Assembly (NCBI RefSeq): GCF_016808095.1
Contig: NC_068973.1
Span: forward strand, 24,160,077-24,224,076
Direction of reading: 5' to 3'
DNA: 64,000 nucleotides
DNA from: Vigna angularis
Taxonomy: Eukaryota > Streptophyta > Magnoliopsida > Fabales > Fabaceae
The notes under the pieces are model-generated. The model did no database searches, was not told the DNA's origin, and was given only the letters and a program-made list of their open reading frames with translations. Below, one piece after another: positions 23,672 through 36,112 of the stretch. Numbering within the stretch: the first letter of the stretch is position 1; every line of letters begins with the position of its first letter. The position numbers and the translations under genes were made by a program.

Positions 23672-26600
23672 CTTTGATTTTCCATAAGAAGACTAATTAG
23701 ATTAGACATGACAAGCTTGTTACAAATATAATCAATTCTCAATCCCTTTAATAACTTAGTAAAAATATCTGCTAACTGATCGTTTGAGTTAACGAACTCA
23801 GTCTTGATGTCTCTAGATGCAATCTTCTCTCGAATGAAATAACAGTCAATCTCAATGTGTTTGGTCCTTTCATGAAAGACAAGATTAGAACTGAAATGAA
23901 GAGTCGTCTGATTATCAACTACAAGTGTCATTTGAGTTACATCTCCAAATTGTATCTCTATAAACAATTGCTTAAGCCAAACAAGTTCACAAGTGACTGA
24001 GGCCATAGCTCTATATTCTGCTTTTGCATTAGATCTTGCCACAACTCTTTGTTTCTTGCTCTTCCAAGAAATCAAGTTACCACCAATGGAGACACAATAC
24101 TCGGAGGTAGATCTTCTATCAGAAGGAGATCTTGCCCAATCAACATCTTAATAGCAAACAACTTTTGTATGATTATTGAAACCATATAACAAACCTTTTT
24201 CAAGATATCTTTTAATGTACTTTAATATACTGATAACTGCATTCTAATGATCTTCACATGAGGAATTGAGAAATTGGCTCACCACACTGACTGCAACGGA
24301 AATGTCAGGACAAGTAATTGTAAGGTAATTTAATTTTCCAACCAATCTTCTATACTACTCATAATCTGAAATCGGCTCCCCTTGATCTGTTACGAGTTTG
24401 GTATTAGGATCCGTGAATGTGTCAACAAGTTTGAATTCAACCTAGATTCCTCCAAAATATCCAATGCATACTTCCTTTGAGGTCTAAGAATACCATTGTT
24501 GGATTGTGCTACCTCAATATCCAAGAAGTATCTTAGTTTGTCAAGATCTTTAGTCTAAAAATGATGGCAAATGTGTTGTTTCATCTAGGAGATGCCATGG
24601 TGGTCACTACCTGTATGAAAAATGTCATCTACATATACTATCAAATAGACATATCCAACACTTGAGGGACGATAAAAGACTAAATGATTTACCTCTCTTC
24701 GAGTCATACCAAATCGTTGAAACACAACTAAATTTGCCAAATTAGACCATATAAAGATTTGCGAAGACAACATACCAATCTAGAAGATCACCTTGAGCAA
24801 CAAATTCGGGGGTTGCTCCATATAAATTTCTTCCTACAAATCTCCAATGAGGAAAGCATTTTTGACATCGAGTTGATAAAGAGGCTATTGTTGAAGAGCA
24901 ACCATGGCCAAAAATAAACGAAGAGAAGCCATCTTTTCCATTAGAGAAAAAGTATCTCCAAAATCCAATCCAAAAATTTGTGTGTAGCCTTTGGCTACTG
25001 TTAAGACCTCGACAAGTGTACTGAATCGTATCAAGTAATATAAAATGGTAAGACCAAGTATCGTATCCTAGAGGACTCACGACACTAAACAACTGTGTAA
25101 TTGCTTAACTAATTAAGACTTAAGAACAATTTTTGGGTTTTTGAATGCAAATACAATAAAAATAAACATGAATGCAATTTGATCAATTGAGGCTAAACAC
25201 TAGAATGAATGGATGAAGTTGATAATATGAGATGATAATGTTGTTGGGGTTTAGATTTCACCTAATCACTCTCATGCATATATGAATTCTTCTTCTTTAT
25301 TAATTGTTAATGTCATTTTCTAAAGTACTTAGAACCCGATGTCTCGACAAAAAAAGTCTATCCTTAATTACTAGTTTACAATGTCTTGTCTCCCCGATAA
25401 TTAATTTTGCATTACGAACGGAAGCTTAAGACAACCAAGTGTTCTATCCCTATGTCTAGGCAATAGTTTCCATGGGAGAAATTCCCTAGTTCTAGGTTTC
25501 TCTGTATGTGTCCATATCAAAGAAAACCAATAATCATGCCATGAATGAGTTAAACATAACAAGCATAGAGCAAAGGAGAATAACCCTAACAATTAATGAA
25601 AGAAGCATAAATAAATTAGAATCAATTCAAATACATGAGAGTTTAGAGGTTACATCTTCCCCAACAACAAATGAATTTAGTTCTCTATTATCATGGAGAA
25701 ACTAGATGAACAATGGAATGGAAGAGATAGAAAAACCCTAGCAACTGAAGAGGAGAGCTCCCACATCCCCAAATCTGCCTCCAAGGGGCGAAAAGTGTGT
25801 TTTTGTGCTCAAGCCATTAAGAGATACCAACCCTAGGTCGTGCAAGTCCTTAAATAGATCTAAATTGGATAATGGGCCAACGTCGTTGGCGCTCAGCGCC
25901 CTAAGTGGGGGCAAGCAGGCGAAACTGCGAGAAAACTGGCGCTCAACGCCCCTTAGAGGGCGCCCAGGCGGTAGATGGCACGAAAGCTAGCGCTCAGCGC
26001 CCTTAATGGGGCGCCCAGGTGCCCTGCGTGACCTCCTGTGCTCCTTCTTTGATGCTTTTACTGTCCCTCTTGAATTCCAACTCCTTGATGCTTTTGCTCT
26101 TCCTCCAAATCATACCAATAACCCTACAAAATCAAAGGAATTTAGTGATAAAATCATCAAATATACCCTTTACTCACTTATTCACAAAACTAAACTAAAA
26201 ACATGAGTTAAAGCAGGCTTCTAAGTCAAAAAGGGTTTATTTAGTATCAAAATTGCATCACAGATAACGGTATTTTCAACCGTTATCTACTACAAGTCAA
26301 GCTTTAAGACAATCAATAGTATCATCAGGATCAACTTTGATAGCAAAAACCTACCTGCAACCAACATAGATTTCCTAGACGGTAATGAGACAAGCTTCCA
26401 AGTTCCACTATTCTGAAGAGAACATAGTTCATCTAGCATGGCTTGGCAAATTTAGGAATGAGCACAGAAGAAATAAATGAAAGGCAGGTATAAAAAGGTG
26501 AATATAAACTATGGTAACTCAAAGCAATATAATGTGGAGAGGGATTACGAGTAGAACATATACCTTTACGGAGGGAAATTGGAAGGTCAAACTTAGTTGT

Positions 26601-29600
26601 CAGAGCTGGAGGAGACAAAATAGTCAGCACTTCGTGAGTCACTTGGTTGTTGGGAACAATGTCTTCGACTATAAACCTAAAGTGGAGGTGGAAGAGAAGA
26701 ATCTGATGATGGACTAGGCATAACTGGATGGTCACAGACAACAAGAATATTAATTGTAGTAAAGTAAAAAGAAGACTCATCTAAGGTGACATCTGCGGAA
26801 ATAAAATAACAATTAAGAGAAGGAGAGAAACACTTATATCCTTTTCGTGATCGAGTAAATCCTAAAAAAACACATTTGTGTGATCTAGGAGATAACTTAT
26901 CAAGACAAGGACTAAAATTATGAACAAACATGTAGACCCAAAAACTTTATTAGGTAAGGGATGTAGAGGTGCATGAGGTAATAAAATATAATGAGAAATT
27001 TTGTTATTTAAAACTGAAGATGACTTGCGAGTTATTTCAACATGATGTCTATTCTTGCGCTCAACCATCCCATTTTGTTGAGATGTATAAGCACGTAAAG
27101 TTTGATGAAGAATGCGATGAGAAGCCAAAAATGTTTAAAAGAATGGAAAATGTATTCACAACCATTATCACTTCGCAAAGTTTTAATTGAAATCCCAAAT
27201 TGAGTTTTAATTTCATTATAAAAGGATTGAAATATACAAAATAACTCTAGAACGATTTTTCATTAAAAACAACTAAGTGCATCTGGAATAATCATCAACA
27301 AAAGTAACAAAATACTGAAAACCTAAATTAGACTTGAAATGACTAGGTCTCCAAATGTTAGAGTGAACTAATGCAAAAGGTGGCGCAACACGTTGTGAGA
27401 CACTACGAGGAAAGGAGCTAAGACTATGTTTCCTTAATTGACATTACTCCTAACAAATTAGATAAATTGGACAAATAGAGAACAAGCAATTGCAATTTGG
27501 CAAGATTGGAATGACCTAATTGAGCATGAAGAGATGGAGACTCCATAACTGTGCCAACATGTCTAGAAGGACAGAGATGATAAAGGGCATGAGACTCACA
27601 TCCAGTGCCAATTATTTGTCCCAAACTCTGTTCCTATAGACATACAAAATTTTTGGTAAAAGAAATAACACAGTCAAGAGAACAAATTAGATGACTAATG
27701 GATAATAAGTTAATTGGGATCCAGGGACTTAAAGAACATTATCAATGGTTAAAGATGGAGAAAGTTACCAGACCCATCAGCCATTATTACCATAGGTAAA
27801 TTATCCGAAGAGGATAAAGAAGAAAACAAAGATTTATTACTAGTAATGTGATCTATGACATTGAGTCAAGAACCCAAGGTCCAAGAGAAGAAGGTTGAGT
27901 TAGGCCAACAAAAGATATACTTGTGCGTGCAACAAAAGCAGTGGAACTAGAGTTTTGATGATCCTCATACCACTTGAGAAATTCATTGAAATCAACAAAT
28001 TGGCTTGCGCTATCAGAAGAGGCAGCAAGAAAAGCCATGGAGAGAGAAAAACCCAAAAAAACAAAGGTTCTCTAATCTAGGCAACAAGCACAGATCCTGA
28101 ATGAGGAGAAGGAGGTAACTTCAAGACAATTGATTGTTGCCTAGATGATACAATCCTATCCAGGAAAGAGTACACGATCGGTTTTGAATTTGATTCCTTT
28201 CGTAGCATAAACAAATAAAATAAAAAAAGAACGCAGAAATAAAACAGAGATGGAGATGACACAGTCTAGCACATTGATGAGTCAATTGTAAGATTTGCCA
28301 CAAAAATCCCAATCTTTGATAAGAACCAAGAGAATCCTCTCTCAATGAATTCAAAATTCAAATATTGACTATCAAAAGCTTTAGGTTCTAGATACCATAA
28401 TCCACATGTCCTAGTATCGGAACCTAGCTCTATACCATATTGAATATAGTAAAACTAGGTATAACATTAATTTTCCTTGTGCCTAAAACACACATAGGGT
28501 AATATATTTGTAATGAAAAATGATACAAGTATATATGGCAACTAAACATAAATATGGTAAATAGAAGATATTGTTAAAAACAATATCAACAATATCTACC
28601 AATATCAAATAATATAAAAAATCTATGCTTTCCTAATTAACATAAAACACAATATATCTAATAGTACGATAGTGATTAAAAGTCTATTATGAAATAAAGT
28701 GTTGGTTAACCGTTATTTACATGTTACATATGGCATTTATCTTCATCTATATGTAATAATCCATTCCACTTTTTTTCCCCTTAAATTTGAAAGTTGATCT
28801 TAGTCAAAACTCACGACACTAACTTCATACCAGAAGGAGAAAAGAATGACAGAAACTAAGTACATTAGATTGATTTTAAATCCCAAATTAGATTAACAAT
28901 TCTTGAGTACAAGATTGGAAACGGTTATAAGTGGTAACTTTTTCACTCATTTGATTTTCCCTCGATGTTGATATTTACTTGGATAGAGCCACATATATGT
29001 TATACTCCAGAAGATTGAGTATTGGAAATGCTGATATATATTGCAAACTCCTTGTACTTTTGTAATTACATTACTGTACACTTTCTTCACTCTGGCTTTA
29101 CTTTTCATTACATTTATTTTTGGACATTAAGGGAAAGCCAACAGCAGACAAAGAACCTACCAAACCGAAGGCAAAACCTGCTGAAAAAGAGGTGGCTGGG
29201 AAGGAGAATGAAATTAGCGTCAGTTTGCTTAATATCCAAGTAGGATTAATTTGCAAAGCATGGAAGCATCCATCTGCAGATAGGTAATTTGACAAAGTAA
29301 TTGAAATTTGTTTTTATCAATAAACATGTTTCTGGAAATTAGGTTAAATGGAAATTGATTACTTTATTACAAAGAGATCATACAAGATATATACGGGAGA
29401 CCTAAGCTATTTTAGGAAATATAATAACTATATTCTATTCTAGAATCCCTTGATTTATGGGATTGTCCCTATTTATTCAAATCTGTACCGATTACAATAA
29501 AATATATACTTGTTATGAAATACACAAATTTCCTAATTTATTCTTTCCTAAAATACTATTTGATTTCCCACAATGTTAAAGTGACAGTAATGATGTTTAA

Positions 29601-32000
29601 TGCTTCTGTAGTTTTGATGTTTTGAGGTAAATATTATTATCAATGAACTTGAATTATGCAGCTTGCTAGTTGAGGAGATAGATGTTGGGGAGGCCAAATT
29701 GCGGCAGGTTGTCAGTGGTTTGGCAAAGTACTTCAGTCCTGATGAGTTGACGGTAATGTAACTTACCCAACTGAGTGTGATGTTTAGTTGTATTCATTTT
29801 GAATTGTAATTAACTCTTTCTTATTTTCCTTTTGTTTGATTTCACTATCCAGAATCGTCGTGTTGTACTTATAACAAATGTCAAACCTGGAAAACTACGG
29901 GATGTGGTATCTGAAGGTCTGGTATGGATTCTCATACCCGCTGCACGTGTTAAATTGTTTTGTAGTATGTAGCTTATGATGGTTAGGAGATCTTATACCT
30001 GTATTTGAATTCTCTTGGCAGGTCTTATGTGCTTCAAATGAAGGGCCAACTGTTGTGGAGCCCTTGATCCCTCCAGAAGGAGCAAAAATTGGGGAACGCA
30101 TTTCTTTTTCTGGGTAAGGTGTTCAAAATCTTTTAGTTCTGTCTTGTATTCATGGTTGAGTAACTTGTTCTATGCTATATATATAAATCTTTATAGTGAA
30201 TATCACTATTGCACCCAACTATGTGGTAGCTCAGAAGTTATAGTCCCTTCCAAATTTGGCTACTTTCAGTAAGGGTGGGAACAGGCTGAGTTAAATTGGG
30301 ATTTATAAGGATTGAGCCTGACTTACTTTCTAACTCAAAGGTCTGAGACTTGCCTCTTCACTTGATGAGGGTTTCTTAAGGCCTTATTTAACCTTTTAAA
30401 AGTTTGGCTTAGCTTTGATGTCTTTATAAATGCCTACATTGTAATGGAGATCGATTAATTTAGGTGAACTTCTTTTAAATATGTTAATAAGACCTTTTGA
30501 GTAGCCTTTTTTTATTAAATATGCTTTTAGAAGAGCTTTGATCTGAACTATTTGACAAATAGGCTACCCAATTGGGCCTTAAGTGGATTTTTTTGCCACA
30601 GGCTCTCAGCAAGTGTTCTGACCTATTTTGGTCCCTAGTAACCAGCCGATTTGCTATGGATTAGCCCAACCTGATACAAGCTGGTGATGAACAGGTCAAA
30701 GTAGGTTTGCCTTGCTTTGGATTTTAGCCTCTAGGTTGACATGTAGGTGGTATCCTTTTTTCTTGGGATTTTTAGGTTTTTTAAAAAGTAATTAATTTTG
30801 GGTCCTATTTGGATTTTGGGCCAATGAAGTCATGTGGGCTTAAGATTTTTTTTTTCATTGGTAAAAATTTATTTTTTTAGAAATGTTGAGGTATTTAGCA
30901 GGTGTGTTAGTGGGTCACAATCTGTTTAAGCTACAGGTTAAGTGAACCAGATTTGTAAACATGTTGAAATAAACCTGCTAATTGCCAGGTTCTAATGAAC
31001 CAAGATATATGCCTTTTCCTTATCTATGCTGGTTGTAAGGTTAAAGTAGCCAGCCATTGCTGAATGATGGCATTTTTTACCCATCTGATTTCTCATTCCC
31101 CTCAACTGAATCAATTTACGTTAAATTGACTCGTTATTTGCTGAGTAGAAAAGCGTAGACAACTTATGTTTGGTAATATTTAGTTTTGATACATCCTCTT
31201 CATATCATCGTTTGCCAAGGTATCTCATCACTTTGTAATATACCAATCACCTCTCATTGGGTCTGGAGACATCTCTTTTAATTTTCACGAATGATAAGGT
31301 CGAATTTAATGGAAGGATCTAACATGTCAGCCATCTGGTAAACTGAAGTATCAAATATATATATATATATTGGCTATTATTTTTTAGTTACAACTGTATA
31401 GCACTTACCATAAACTTTTCGTTCAAATTTTAGTTAGTAGCACTTGTTGCTTTCTTGTGTTTTGGATGTAATTCACTTGAGGTCATTAATTATCCATGCT
31501 TTGTCGTTCTAATTTAGGATTGATGGAAAGCCTGAGGATGTGCTAAACCCAAAAAAGAAACAGCTAGAGAAGATAACACCGGTAATTTCCTCGCACTCTT
31601 TGCTTTGTGTTTCTAAACTTACACTGTTTCTGTTTGAAAGGGGATGAAAGTGGGAGGTAAGAAAACAGAGGAAAGAAAACACCCTTTTCTGTTTAGTTGG
31701 AGAGAAAGCGAAAGAAAAATGTATAGAAGAGTTTATTTCTAGAAACATTTTTAAACTTTTCTTTTGAATTTAAATCTCAAATTTTTCTCTCTTCTCTTCC
31801 CTCACTTTCCTTCATCTGAACACAACATAGGGTTAATTTTTGTGCTAGAAATGAAAGTAATGATGTTCACAAGCTCATGATCCTTGCCCATGCAGCATCT
31901 TTTCACTGATGACAAGGGGGTGGCCACATTCAAGGGAATACCATTTATGACGTCTGGTGGACCATGCACATCATCCATTCCCAGAGCAACTATTAAATAG
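19855..32000 (+). CDS. tRNA-binding EMAPII/AIMP1-like protein (12 exons)
   Basis: Cytosolic aminoacyl-tRNA-synthetase cofactor type (AIMP1/Arc1p-like; resembles Arabidopsis At2g40660). Exons: 19855-19923, 20247-20342, 21135-21305, 21566-21631, 22589-22654, 23472-23582, 29132-29283, 29662-29752, 29853-29921, 30022-30113, 31518-31581, 31896-32000. All introns are GT-AG and frame is kept, giving about 383 residues, close to the family length. Residues 1-156 form a helical GST-C-like region; about 157-220 is a Lys/Glu/Pro-rich linker; about 220-383 is the OB-fold tRNA-binding domain (KHPSADSLLVEEIDVGE, VVSGL, NVKPGKLRDVVSEG, PPEGAKIGERISFSG, LNPKKK). The start is the first ATG, in context GATATGGCT. 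Intron 4 holds a TRIM and intron 6 (5549 bp) a split copia element; no coding lesion is seen. Confidence 0.93.
21885..22246 (-). mobile_element. TRIM (miniature LTR retrotransposon) in intron 4
   Basis: Two direct repeats, 21885-21998 and 22136-22246, about 111-114 bp, flank a 137-bp interior. On the minus strand each repeat starts TGTTGGAGATCT. Directly after the upstream repeat is the primer-binding site TGGTATCAGA (22126-22135). ATTAT flanks both sides (21880-21884 and 22247-22251), a perfect 5-bp target-site duplication. No coding capacity, as expected for TRIMs. Confidence 0.9.
23625..23669. repeat. (TA)n microsatellite at the copia boundary
   Basis: About 22 TA units at the 3' edge of the copia fragment in intron 6. 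Confidence 0.95.
23670..24075 (-). pseudogene. Copia RNase H fragment
   Basis: Open stretch of about 135 codons with the copia RNase H signature: SNAKAEYRAM, LVVDNQT, HERTKHIEID, QLADIFTKLL. It runs into the TA microsatellite and then into exon 6 antisense, so its C-terminus is artificial. Polyprotein upstream is broken. Confidence 0.85.
24999..26289 (-). mobile_element. Solo LTR of Athila/Tat-type gypsy family, copy A
   Basis: Plus-strand start TGTTAAGACC, end near CAACCGTTATCTA; matches the LTR at 55493-56804 along its length. CTAC lies on both sides (24995-24998 and 26290-26293), a likely eroded TSD. Includes a GGCGCTCAGCGCC cluster at 25886-26022. Inserted in copia RT within intron 6. 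Confidence 0.8.
26433..27624 (-). pseudogene. Copia integrase region, frameshifted
   Basis: Minus-strand pieces in three frames: GAG-pre-integrase (27624-27424), integrase core (about 27400-26862, with QQNGMVERKNRHHVE) and the hinge after it (26931-26433, with SPRSHKCVFLGF). Multiple frameshifts. Confidence 0.7.
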
Positions 32001-32639
32001 TGGAGAGATATGGCCCATCTCCACTGTTCATTTGTTCTTCACCACTCACATATTTTTGGCACCACAAAATATTCAATGTTTTGATTACGTGAATAAGACG
32101 TTACTATCTTATTTTGTTGCCATGTTTATGTTGCAGTTGCACTGCCGTCGTCTTAAATGCTTCAAATATAATCTTGAATCCAATGATTCTTGAGTTTATA
32201 CTATAGTAGGTAACTCTACACATTGCAAAAAAAAAAAAAACGAAAGACTTCAAATTATACAACCTACCTACCAACTGATATTATGCAGTCCTTAAAGGCT
32301 ACAATCATGATACCAAATCCAATAAGTAGATTTTTTTTATAATGAATTTACCAAAAGGAAAAAAAAAGAGGAAATAACTGCAAGATTAGGTTACTTCAGT
32401 TGGTGTGTTGATGACTTGTTATATACAAAGATACCTTTTACTTTGTTTCAGACAGAAGGAATCTTTTGCCGAACTCAATGTAAATTGTTATGTAGCGTGG
32501 TGCAATTCTTCTGCTCCACTCTTAAACGAAACATGAAATTATTAATGTATAATTGTATCTGGCAACCGTTGATCAATGAAGATCGGTAGAAATAGTATAG
32601 GGAAAATATTGGAATAGAAGAAACATAAGTTCTCATTAC
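32001..32639. other. 3' flank of the AIMP1-like gene
   Basis: Probable 3' UTR in the first part; an A tract at about 32227-32240. No gene recognised. Confidence 0.5.
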
Positions 32640-33480
32640 TTGAAGAGATATTGAAACATTTAACTCTGCCCTATTAGCAAAATGGAAATGAAGACTAGGA
32701 ACAAATATACAAGGATTGTGGAAAAATGGAATAAATGGATGGGAGATATACCATTAAGTCACAAGTTTAAGGTTTTACATTGTCACAAATTGTAAGAACA
32801 GAATAATAGAAGAGCTTGGGGAATGGAATGAGACTAGTTGGAAATGACATCTAGCATGGAGGAAAAGAAGATTGGTTCGGGAAGAAGTCTAAGAGCATGA
32901 AATTAAACAAATTATATCACAAATATTTTAGAAGAGAAATAGATGACACACGGGCTTGGAAAAATGCAAAGAATGATATGTTTTCGATCAAATCAACCTA
33001 TACCATTTTTCAAAACAACAGGAAAACCACTAGTATGTTTAATTCTTATTAGAGAGTGTGAAGGCCCTTCCAAATCCCAATACTTCGGATGGAGAGTGTT
33101 AATGGATAAGATCCCAACAAAAGAGAATTTAGAAAAAAAGGAAGTACAATTAGATAGTAAATTATGTGAGCTATGTAAAGAAAAGGATGAGAACATAACC
33201 ATAAGAGTGTGTAGTTGTGCAATAGGTAGGAGCAATCTTTGTGCATCATAACCAAGCTAAAGTCCATTTTTAGCAACTTCATCTAATATAATTAAATGGG
33301 AAACAAAATAGAATTTGGAAAGGAATATAGATAACAGTTATTTGGACCATTTGTAATCATAGGAACAATTTTATTTTTAGACAAGAAAAGGTAGACGCAG
33401 AAGAAATATTTACAACTGAATGAATGGTATGGATAAAACATAAATTAAATAATGTAACAATCACATACTCTGATTGGTAT
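32640..33480 (+). pseudogene. LINE 3'-end remnant (RT zinc-binding domain)
   Basis: Plus-strand reading of 33060-33230 gives WRVLMDKIPTKENL followed by LCELC and a Cys-containing tail, the zf-RVT domain at the C-terminus of plant LINE polyproteins; a frameshift precedes the last Cys pair. Further on (about 33320-33420) comes a WTIWNHRNN-like motif usually found downstream in the same proteins. Truncated and multiply disrupted; ends not resolved. Confidence 0.6.
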
Positions 33481-34075
33481 CTCTACTTTGTCTAAAGCTT
33501 AGAATCAATGTAAAGCTATCAATAAGTTAGATACATTAGGGCAGAAGGTCCTAATTGGTTATGGAAATCAAATATACCAAAAATCTTCTCTTGTTTTGGT
33601 TTGTCAAGTTTTATGCAGGGCTATACTCTCAATAACTGTAAGCAACACAATGGAAGACATAAAGGAAACAACTGATGCAATTATTCATGGCTATATGTAG
33701 GAATTCACATAAGAGACCAAATTGTAGGGGATAACCAACAAGAACTGCGATAAACATAGACATTGAAGCTGATTCCAAAGAATGTATATGGTTAACCATA
33801 TGATCAAGCTAAATTTTAGTCACGAGACAATGATTATGGCAGGGACCCAAGGGTAGTGGGGGAAGGAGACATTAACATTGAATAAGGTAATGAAAATCTT
33901 ATAAAGGAATCACTAGTTTAATTGTTAAAGATTATATCTTTTACGTGGTGTAATATTCACTTATTTAAAATGTTTGTTATATATCTCAAATTCATGTATG
34001 GAAAGAGATAAAGAAAAAGTTTAAATTATATATACATAAACTCTTTATGTACATCTATATCATACATGACTTTTT
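33481..34075. other. Intergenic sequence
   Basis: No gene or element ends recognised. Confidence 0.5.
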
Positions 34076-34082
34076 TTTTATA

Positions 34083-34420
34083 AGGTTTAATCCTCTCCGA
34101 CATTCCTATTTGTGTAGGTTTGTCTCAAATAGATCCCCGAATCCTAAAAGGTCTCAATTAGGTCTCTTATTGTGTAAAATTGAATCAATTTGGGTCTCGC
34201 CGTTAATTATGCTGGACAACGTTAAAAATTATGGTTCGTGGCTTGGTGACTCAACAAATTTTATTCACGTGACAGCATTTGGACACCTGAACTGTATTTT
34301 ATTTATTTATTATTTTAAAAAACTTTATTTTAATAAAAACACAACATTTTACTTAGGGAAAACTGATTAAAAGTTAGGGATTAGTAGTTTGATTATTGAG
34401 TACGTAGATTTGGGAAATTA
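34083..34420 (+). repeat. Left terminal inverted repeat of the MULE-like element
   Basis: Pairs with 35120-35452 in reverse complement, for example GTGTAGGTTTGTCTCAAATAG on the left and its complement at about 35409-35429. Confidence 0.8.
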
Positions 34421-35119
34421 AAAAAAAATAGGGTTTTTTTAGCTTGGTTGTTGTGGTTGGAAATTGGGGGTTTCTTCTCTGGGTCTCTTCTTGCAGGTTC
34501 GGGTTGTTGATGATTGAGAAGCATGAAGACGAAGGTTGACGGAGGCAGGTTGCGCGACGGCGGCAAGGAAGGTCGCGCTAGGGTTCGAACCCTTGCCTCT
34601 CTTTGCGATAGGGTTTCGCCTCTTCTCCTCTGCGACGGTGCTGATGCTCTGTGGTGGCGAGATGAAGGTTGGAATGGTTGGCTGGGTTGGCGTTAGTGCT
34701 GGTGGCGGCGAGGAGCGAGAATGTAGAGGTTGTCATGGTGGTGATTTAGGTTTTTAGGGTTCTTTCAGTTTGGGATTTTTCTGTGGGTTTTAGGGATGGA
34801 ATCATGGTGGTTATGTTAGAGAAGATGAAGATTCATGGTGGTAATGTAGGTGGCAGGTAAAGGTGATTAGAGAATGGCGGAGACGCGATTTGTCTCATTT
34901 GGGTTTCAAACAGGTTTCTGGTGTAGTGATTGTAGGTTCTCGCGTTAAGTGGCCCAATTCTTACGGCGACAACAACCTGAAAAGGGCTTTGCAGCATGAC
35001 AGCAGTGGTGGCGGCCTTGCGGCGGCGTGTGCGTGGTGGTGGTGCGAGGCAGTGGCGCGATGAAGGATGACATTGTTGTGGTTTTTTCGAGGCTTGGTTG
35101 TTGTGGTTTCCGAAATTTC

Positions 35120-35452
35120 CCCAATCTGGCACGCACTCAACAATCAAACCACTAATCATAACTTTTAATCAGTTTTCCTTAACTAAACGTTGTGTTTTGA
35201 TTAAAATAAAGTTTTTTAAAACTGTAAATAAATAAAATCCAACTGAGGCGCTGAAATGCTGCCACGTGAATAAAATTTGCTCAGTCACCAAGCCACCAAC
35301 CACAATTTTTAACGGCCGTCCAACGTAATTAACGGAAAGACCAAAATTGACTCAATTTTACACAATAAGAAACCTAATTGAGACCATTTAGAATACGAGG
35401 ACCTATTTGAGACAAACCTACACAAATAGGAATGTCCAAACGGATTAAACCT
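35120..35452 (-). repeat. Right terminal inverted repeat of the MULE-like element
   Basis: Reverse complement of the left arm, extending inward to a shared TTGGTTGTTGTGGTT. Confidence 0.8.
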
Positions 35453-35459
35453 TTTTATA

Positions 35460-36067
35460 AAGATTATAACACTCCAAATACTCTATTATTTATATATATA
35501 TTTATACGCTGTAAATAAAAAAATATACAAATTAAATTAACGTTAATTTAAAATTTAATTATTAATAATATCATTACAACTTGTAGGATCACTATAGTTA
35601 TTAGTCATTATTCCCCAGCAATTTCATGTAATTTTCTCGTGATCATTGTAAAAACAAACACTACCCTTTTAACCTCAGTAATATAACAAACTCTTAATGT
35701 TATGGTTCTACTATTTTCTGTTATATAACTTAATATTAATAAATTTATTAATACAATATATTACACCTAATGTGGGCTATTTTCTTTGGTTGCCATTGAA
35801 TTATAAAATATATTTTTATTATCTATATTTAATTTGTGATGTCTACATCAACCAAAAAATCATGAAGATATTATGTAATGAGGTCTGTGAATATAATTAT
35901 ATTAGTCAACATTGTTGATTAAATAGAATTTTTATTTTGGTGATATTTAGTAACTCATCCCTATTAATACAACGCGCTCTAAATTTTTTAAGTATTTATA
36001 ACACATTTTATATTTCTCAATAGTTTGATTTAAATATACAGGTAAATGACATGATTATTTTTTGTAC

Positions 36068-36112
<45 letters not shown>

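Larger units (their letters stand above)
23670..28730 (-). mobile_element. Ty1/copia retrotransposon, decayed, in intron 6
   Basis: Minus-strand order from high to low coordinates: PBS-like TGGTATAGAGC (about 28428-28438); protease WVLDS (about 27865); GAG-pre-integrase HAQLGHSN (about 27520); integrase core with QQNGMVERKN (about 27070); proline/serine hinge (about 26700); RT with YVDDI (about 24620); RNase H with AKAEYRAM and FTKLL (24030-23740). Stops and frameshifts occur throughout. An LTR-like AT-rich block lies at about 28440-28730; no LTR is seen on the other side, where the element stops at the TA microsatellite. A gypsy solo LTR (24999-26289) splits the RT. Confidence 0.85.
34083..35452. 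mobile_element. MULE-like element with long terminal inverted repeats
   Basis: Ends AGGTTTAATCC and GGATTAAACCT. The left arm (34083-about 34420) is the reverse complement of the right arm (about 35120-35452) with moderate divergence. TTTTATA borders both ends (34076-34082 and 35453-35459), a 7-bp direct repeat; MULEs usually make 8-10 bp. The core (about 34480-35110) is GC-rich, unlike the AT-rich arms and flanks, and has no transposase; it may be captured host sequence (Pack-MULE type). Confidence 0.75.

Noticed and set aside
29365..29580. Possible short copia solo LTR in intron 7
   Set aside because: TGTGGGAAATC on the minus strand looks like an LTR start, but the other end and TSD could not be placed.
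30240..30980. Possible repeat inside intron 10 of the AIMP1-like gene (GGGTGGGAACAGGCTGAG start)
   Set aside because: It has the style of a dispersed legume repeat, but I found no terminal repeats or TSD, so no element is called.
34514..35159. Several short open frames on both strands in the MULE core
   Set aside because: Overlapping frames in GC-rich DNA, no domain recognised and no conserved start; kept only as possible captured sequence.
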